Origin: Streptomyces abyssomicinicus | Lineage (GTDB): Bacteria; Actinomycetota; Actinomycetes; Streptomycetales; Streptomycetaceae | DNA length: 64,000 nt | Direction: 5' to 3' | Assembly (NCBI RefSeq): GCF_008974245.1 | Contig: NZ_BBZI01000005.1 | Coordinates: forward strand, 530,180 to 594,179 | Shown here: piece after piece, positions 44,338 through 64,000 of the stretch | Layout of the letters: each line of letters begins with the position of its first letter | Position numbering within the stretch: the first letter of the stretch is position 1 | Program-made: the position numbers and the translations under genes | The notes under the pieces: generated by a model | Told to the model about the DNA's origin: nothing | Databases searched by the model: none | The model's input: the letters and a program-made list of their open reading frames with translations, nothing else

Positions 44338-46635
44338 ATGCCATCGCTCCTGGGTGCCCCAGCCGCATTCCGCTCCGCGGAAGCGACTGCGAGCCCGCGC
44401 TCGGTCATTCCGGGCCGCCAGCGCTGGGACGTCAAGCTGGTGCTCGGACGACCCCGGACGGCCGAGATCCTCGCCGCAGTGCTGCGCCGCGTTCCCGGGA
44501 TCACCGAGGCCCAGGCGAACCCGGTCACCGGCGGGCTGCTCGTCCGGCACGACGCGCGGCTGCGCGCCACGGAGGTCGGCCGGATCGTCCGCGGCACCGT
44601 CGTGCGGGTCGCGGAGAATCCGACCGGGGCGGGCCGTCCGGCGGCGGTCCGGTCCACATCCGCGCCGGCCCCGCGGGCGGGCCGCGGCCCGGTCGTGCGC
44701 CCGGTGCTCGCCGTCGGCGGTGGTGTCGCGGCCGGGGTCGCGCTGATCAAGGGGTCGGCGCCGAGCAGGCAGCTGGTGGCGGTGGGCGGGGTGGCCGCCG
44801 CGACCGCGGTGATCCTCCGGAAGGCCTGGCGCGGAACGGCCGGCGCTTCCCGGGACGCGGCCGGGCCCGGTGCCGAACGCCATCCCCTGCTGGAGATCGC
44901 CGGACCGCACCGACGCCGCCTCCACCGGGCCGCCGCCCTGTCCGTCGCCTGCCAGGCGGCGGAGGTGGCGCTCGGCACCCTCCTCGGCTGGACCGGCCTG
45001 GTGCTCATCAAGGGCGAGGCCGCTCCGCTGGCCCGGCTGGGGCTGACCACCGCCACCGCACAACTCTGGGGCCTGGCAGGGCTGGTGGCCGCCGCCTGCG
45101 CCGCGGTGGCGGGTCTCTCCTACGCCTCGAACCTCCAGTGGCGCCGACTCGGCCAGGACATCGAGCACGACTGGCGCAGCCGCACCTACCGGCACGTCCA
45201 GCACCTCGAACTCGGGCACCTGGAGGGCGAGCGGACCAGCCGGGTGGCCGGCGCGCTCACCAACGACGTCGGCCAGCTGGGCGCCTTCTTCGCCGGACCC
45301 GCCAACGACGTGCTGCAACTCGCCACCAGCATCGCCCTCCTGGTACCGGCGTTCCTCCTGCTGGCACCGCAGATCGCCTGGATCGCGTTCCTGCCGATCC
45401 CGGTCGTCGCCTGGCTGTCGCTGCGCCACCAGGACAGGGCGGCGGCGGAGTACGCCGACACCGGCGAGCGCCGGGCCAGGCTGGGCAGCCAGGTGATCAA
45501 CTCGCTCGAGGCCGGCGCGACCGTCAAGAGCTCCTGCACCGAGGAGTACGAGGCCGAACGCGTCGACGAGCTGAGCGAGGAGGTCCAGGAGAGCACCCGG
45601 CGGGCCGACCGGAGCACGATCCGCCACGCCGAGACCGTCCGCGCCTGCACCACCGCCTCGATGGCCGGCACCCTGCTGGTCGGAGGCCGTTCGGTGCTCA
45701 ACGGCACCCTGCGCTTCGAGGTGTTCAGCCCGCTGATCGGCCTGCCCCAGATGCTGCTGATGCGGATGAGCCGGCTCGGCGGCATCGCGGACCAGTACCA
45801 GCGCACCCTCGCCTCCTACGACCGGATCCAGCGGCTGCGCGCCCTGCCCGTCGAGGCCGACGGCGGCGCCGGCACGCTCGACCCCGCCGAGGTACGGGGC
45901 GAGATCGTCCTCGACCGGGTCACCTTCGCCTACCCCGGCCGGCCGGCGGCTCTGGAGGACCTCTCGCTGACCATCCCGGCCGGGCAGGTGACCGCCATGG
46001 TGGGCGCCACCGGCTCCGGCAAGACCACGGTCGCCAAACTGCTGATGCGCTTCCAGGACCCGGAATGCGGGAGGGTGCTGATCGACGGTCAGGACGTACG
46101 GGACCTGCGGCGGCACGGGCTGCGCCGCGCCATCGGCTTCGTCGCCCAGGACCCGTTCCTCTTCGACGGCAGCATCGCCGACAACATCCGCTACGGCAGC
46201 TTCGGGGCCTCCGACGAGGAAGTGATGCGGGCCTCCGCCATGGCCGAGGCGCACACCTTCATCACGACGCTGCCGGACGGCTACGACACCCTGATCGGAG
46301 AACGCGGCGCAGCGCTCTCCGGCGGCCAGCGGCAGCGGATCGCCCTGGCCCGCGCCATCCTCAAGGACCCCCCGGTCGTCATCCTCGACGAGGCCACCTC
46401 CGCCGTGGACAACGAGACCGAGGCCGCCATCCAGCGCACACTGCGCGGCTTCGCCGCCGACCGCACGATGGTCGTCATCGCCCACCGCCTCTCCACGGTC
46501 CGCCACGCCGACCGCATCTACGTCATGGACAAGGGCGGCGTCGTCGCCGAACAGGGCACCCACGACGAACTCCTCGCCCAGCACGGACTCTACGCATCCC
46601 TCTGGCAGCTCCAGGCCGGCGAACTCGCCGCCTGA
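44338..46635 (+). CDS. ABC exporter (TMD-NBD) with N-terminal HMA-like domain
   Basis: A 765-residue half-exporter. Residues ~30-95 look like a ferredoxin-fold HMA domain (RQRWDVKLVLGRPRTAEILAAVLRRVPGITEAQANPVTGG) but contain no Cys, so no CxxC metal site. A short membrane hairpin (~120-160) follows, then a six-helix exporter domain (~190-480) and an ATPase: Walker A GATGSGKTT with Lys562, signature LSGGQRQRIALARAI, Walker B VVILDEATSAVD. It should dimerise and export a bulky or lipidic compound. Position 107 bp before the NRPS suggests product export. Confidence 0.88.
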   Translation: MPSLLGAPAAFRSAEATASPRSVIPGRQRWDVKLVLGRPRTAEILAAVLRRVPGITEAQANPVTGGLLVRHDARLRATEVGRIVRGTVVRVAENPTGAGRPAAVRSTSAPAPRAGRGPVVRPVLAVGGGVAAGVALIKGSAPSRQLVAVGGVAAATAVILRKAWRGTAGASRDAAGPGAERHPLLEIAGPHRRRLHRAAALSVACQAAEVALGTLLGWTGLVLIKGEAAPLARLGLTTATAQLWGLAGLVAAACAAVAGLSYASNLQWRRLGQDIEHDWRSRTYRHVQHLELGHLEGERTSRVAGALTNDVGQLGAFFAGPANDVLQLATSIALLVPAFLLLAPQIAWIAFLPIPVVAWLSLRHQDRAAAEYADTGERRARLGSQVINSLEAGATVKSSCTEEYEAERVDELSEEVQESTRRADRSTIRHAETVRACTTASMAGTLLVGGRSVLNGTLRFEVFSPLIGLPQMLLMRMSRLGGIADQYQRTLASYDRIQRLRALPVEADGGAGTLDPAEVRGEIVLDRVTFAYPGRPAALEDLSLTIPAGQVTAMVGATGSGKTTVAKLLMRFQDPECGRVLIDGQDVRDLRRHGLRRAIGFVAQDPFLFDGSIADNIRYGSFGASDEEVMRASAMAEAHTFITTLPDGYDTLIGERGAALSGGQRQRIALARAILKDPPVVILDEATSAVDNETEAAIQRTLRGFAADRTMVVIAHRLSTVRHADRIYVMDKGGVVAEQGTHDELLAQHGLYASLWQLQAGELAA

Positions 46636-46660
46636 CCGCAGAAAAGAAGCCGGCCCGCCC

Positions 46661-46689
46661 GCCGACCGCGTGACACCACCGCGGTCGGC
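46661..46689 (+). terminator. Hairpin between exporter and NRPS genes
   Basis: GCCGACCGCG (46661-46670) pairs with CGCGGTCGGC (46680-46689), 9-nt loop. It could end exporter transcripts, or let only part of them read into the NRPS. Confidence 0.5.
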
Positions 46690-46742
46690 GCGGCCCGGCA
46701 CGCCCTGCGCGCCTGCCCACCCGTACTTCTGGAGGTACCCCC

Positions 46743-64000
<17,258 letters not shown>

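Overview
The window is very GC-rich DNA with GTG/TTG starts, AGGAGG-type ribosome sites and dense short operons. Its families (tuf3-like EF-Tu, an actinobacterial type VII secretion locus with DUF6507 and DUF6177 proteins, DUF5132, LppU-like protein, a giant NRPS) point to Streptomyces or a close relative. Everything here was read from sequence alone; no database search was run.

Left part (1-13.3 kb): the tail of a SulP/STAS anion transporter, an LppU-like membrane protein, a SufS-like PLP enzyme, and an anaerobic pyruvate formate-lyase operon (pflB-pflA, minus strand) with a 22-bp operator-like palindrome in front of it. A type II thioesterase is divergent from that operon. Then come a 2OG-Fe(II) oxygenase, a two-EF-hand calcium protein, a VOC protein, a TOPRIM protein, a divergent EF-Tu and an Imm-5-like protein.

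Middle (13.3-28 kb): a type VII (ESX-like) secretion locus on the minus strand. It encodes two WXG100-type proteins, a DUF6507 protein, a 1021-residue polymorphic toxin ending in a restriction-endonuclease-like domain, its Imm49-type immunity protein, a small membrane protein, EccD, an EspI-like ATPase, a three-ATPase-domain EccC and a DUF6177 protein. EccB, EccE and a mycosin are not seen. From 28 to 31.7 kb lie housekeeping or accessory genes: AI-2E exporter, PPOX, NTF2-like, VOC and a BtuF-like protein.

Right part (32-64 kb): probable left flank and start of a natural-product cluster. A fold-III PLP decarboxylase and a GNAT acetyltransferase overlap by 4 bp and face a glutamine-synthetase-like gamma-glutamyl ligase, a possible amine-handling set. 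A KAS III enzyme follows, translationally coupled to a 17-codon upstream ORF, and then a membrane alpha/beta hydrolase and a four-gene peptide/nickel-type ABC importer whose second permease is fused to an ATPase. A DUF5132 protein and an ABC exporter with an HMA-like N-terminal domain sit just upstream of a giant NRPS that runs off the right edge.

The visible NRPS is 5752 codons with architecture C-A-T x5, C, then the start of a sixth A domain. Pocket residues suggest X1-Thr-X3-Pro-Phe-X6. No epimerase, methyltransferase or thioesterase domain is seen. The first C domain is EntF-like with a degenerate HHxxxDA motif, which suggests an aryl or acyl starter supplied in trans. Modules 1/3 and 5/6 share near-identical DNA blocks, and the A1/A3 blocks flank a divergent pocket core, which is evidence of recent recombination inside the assembly line.
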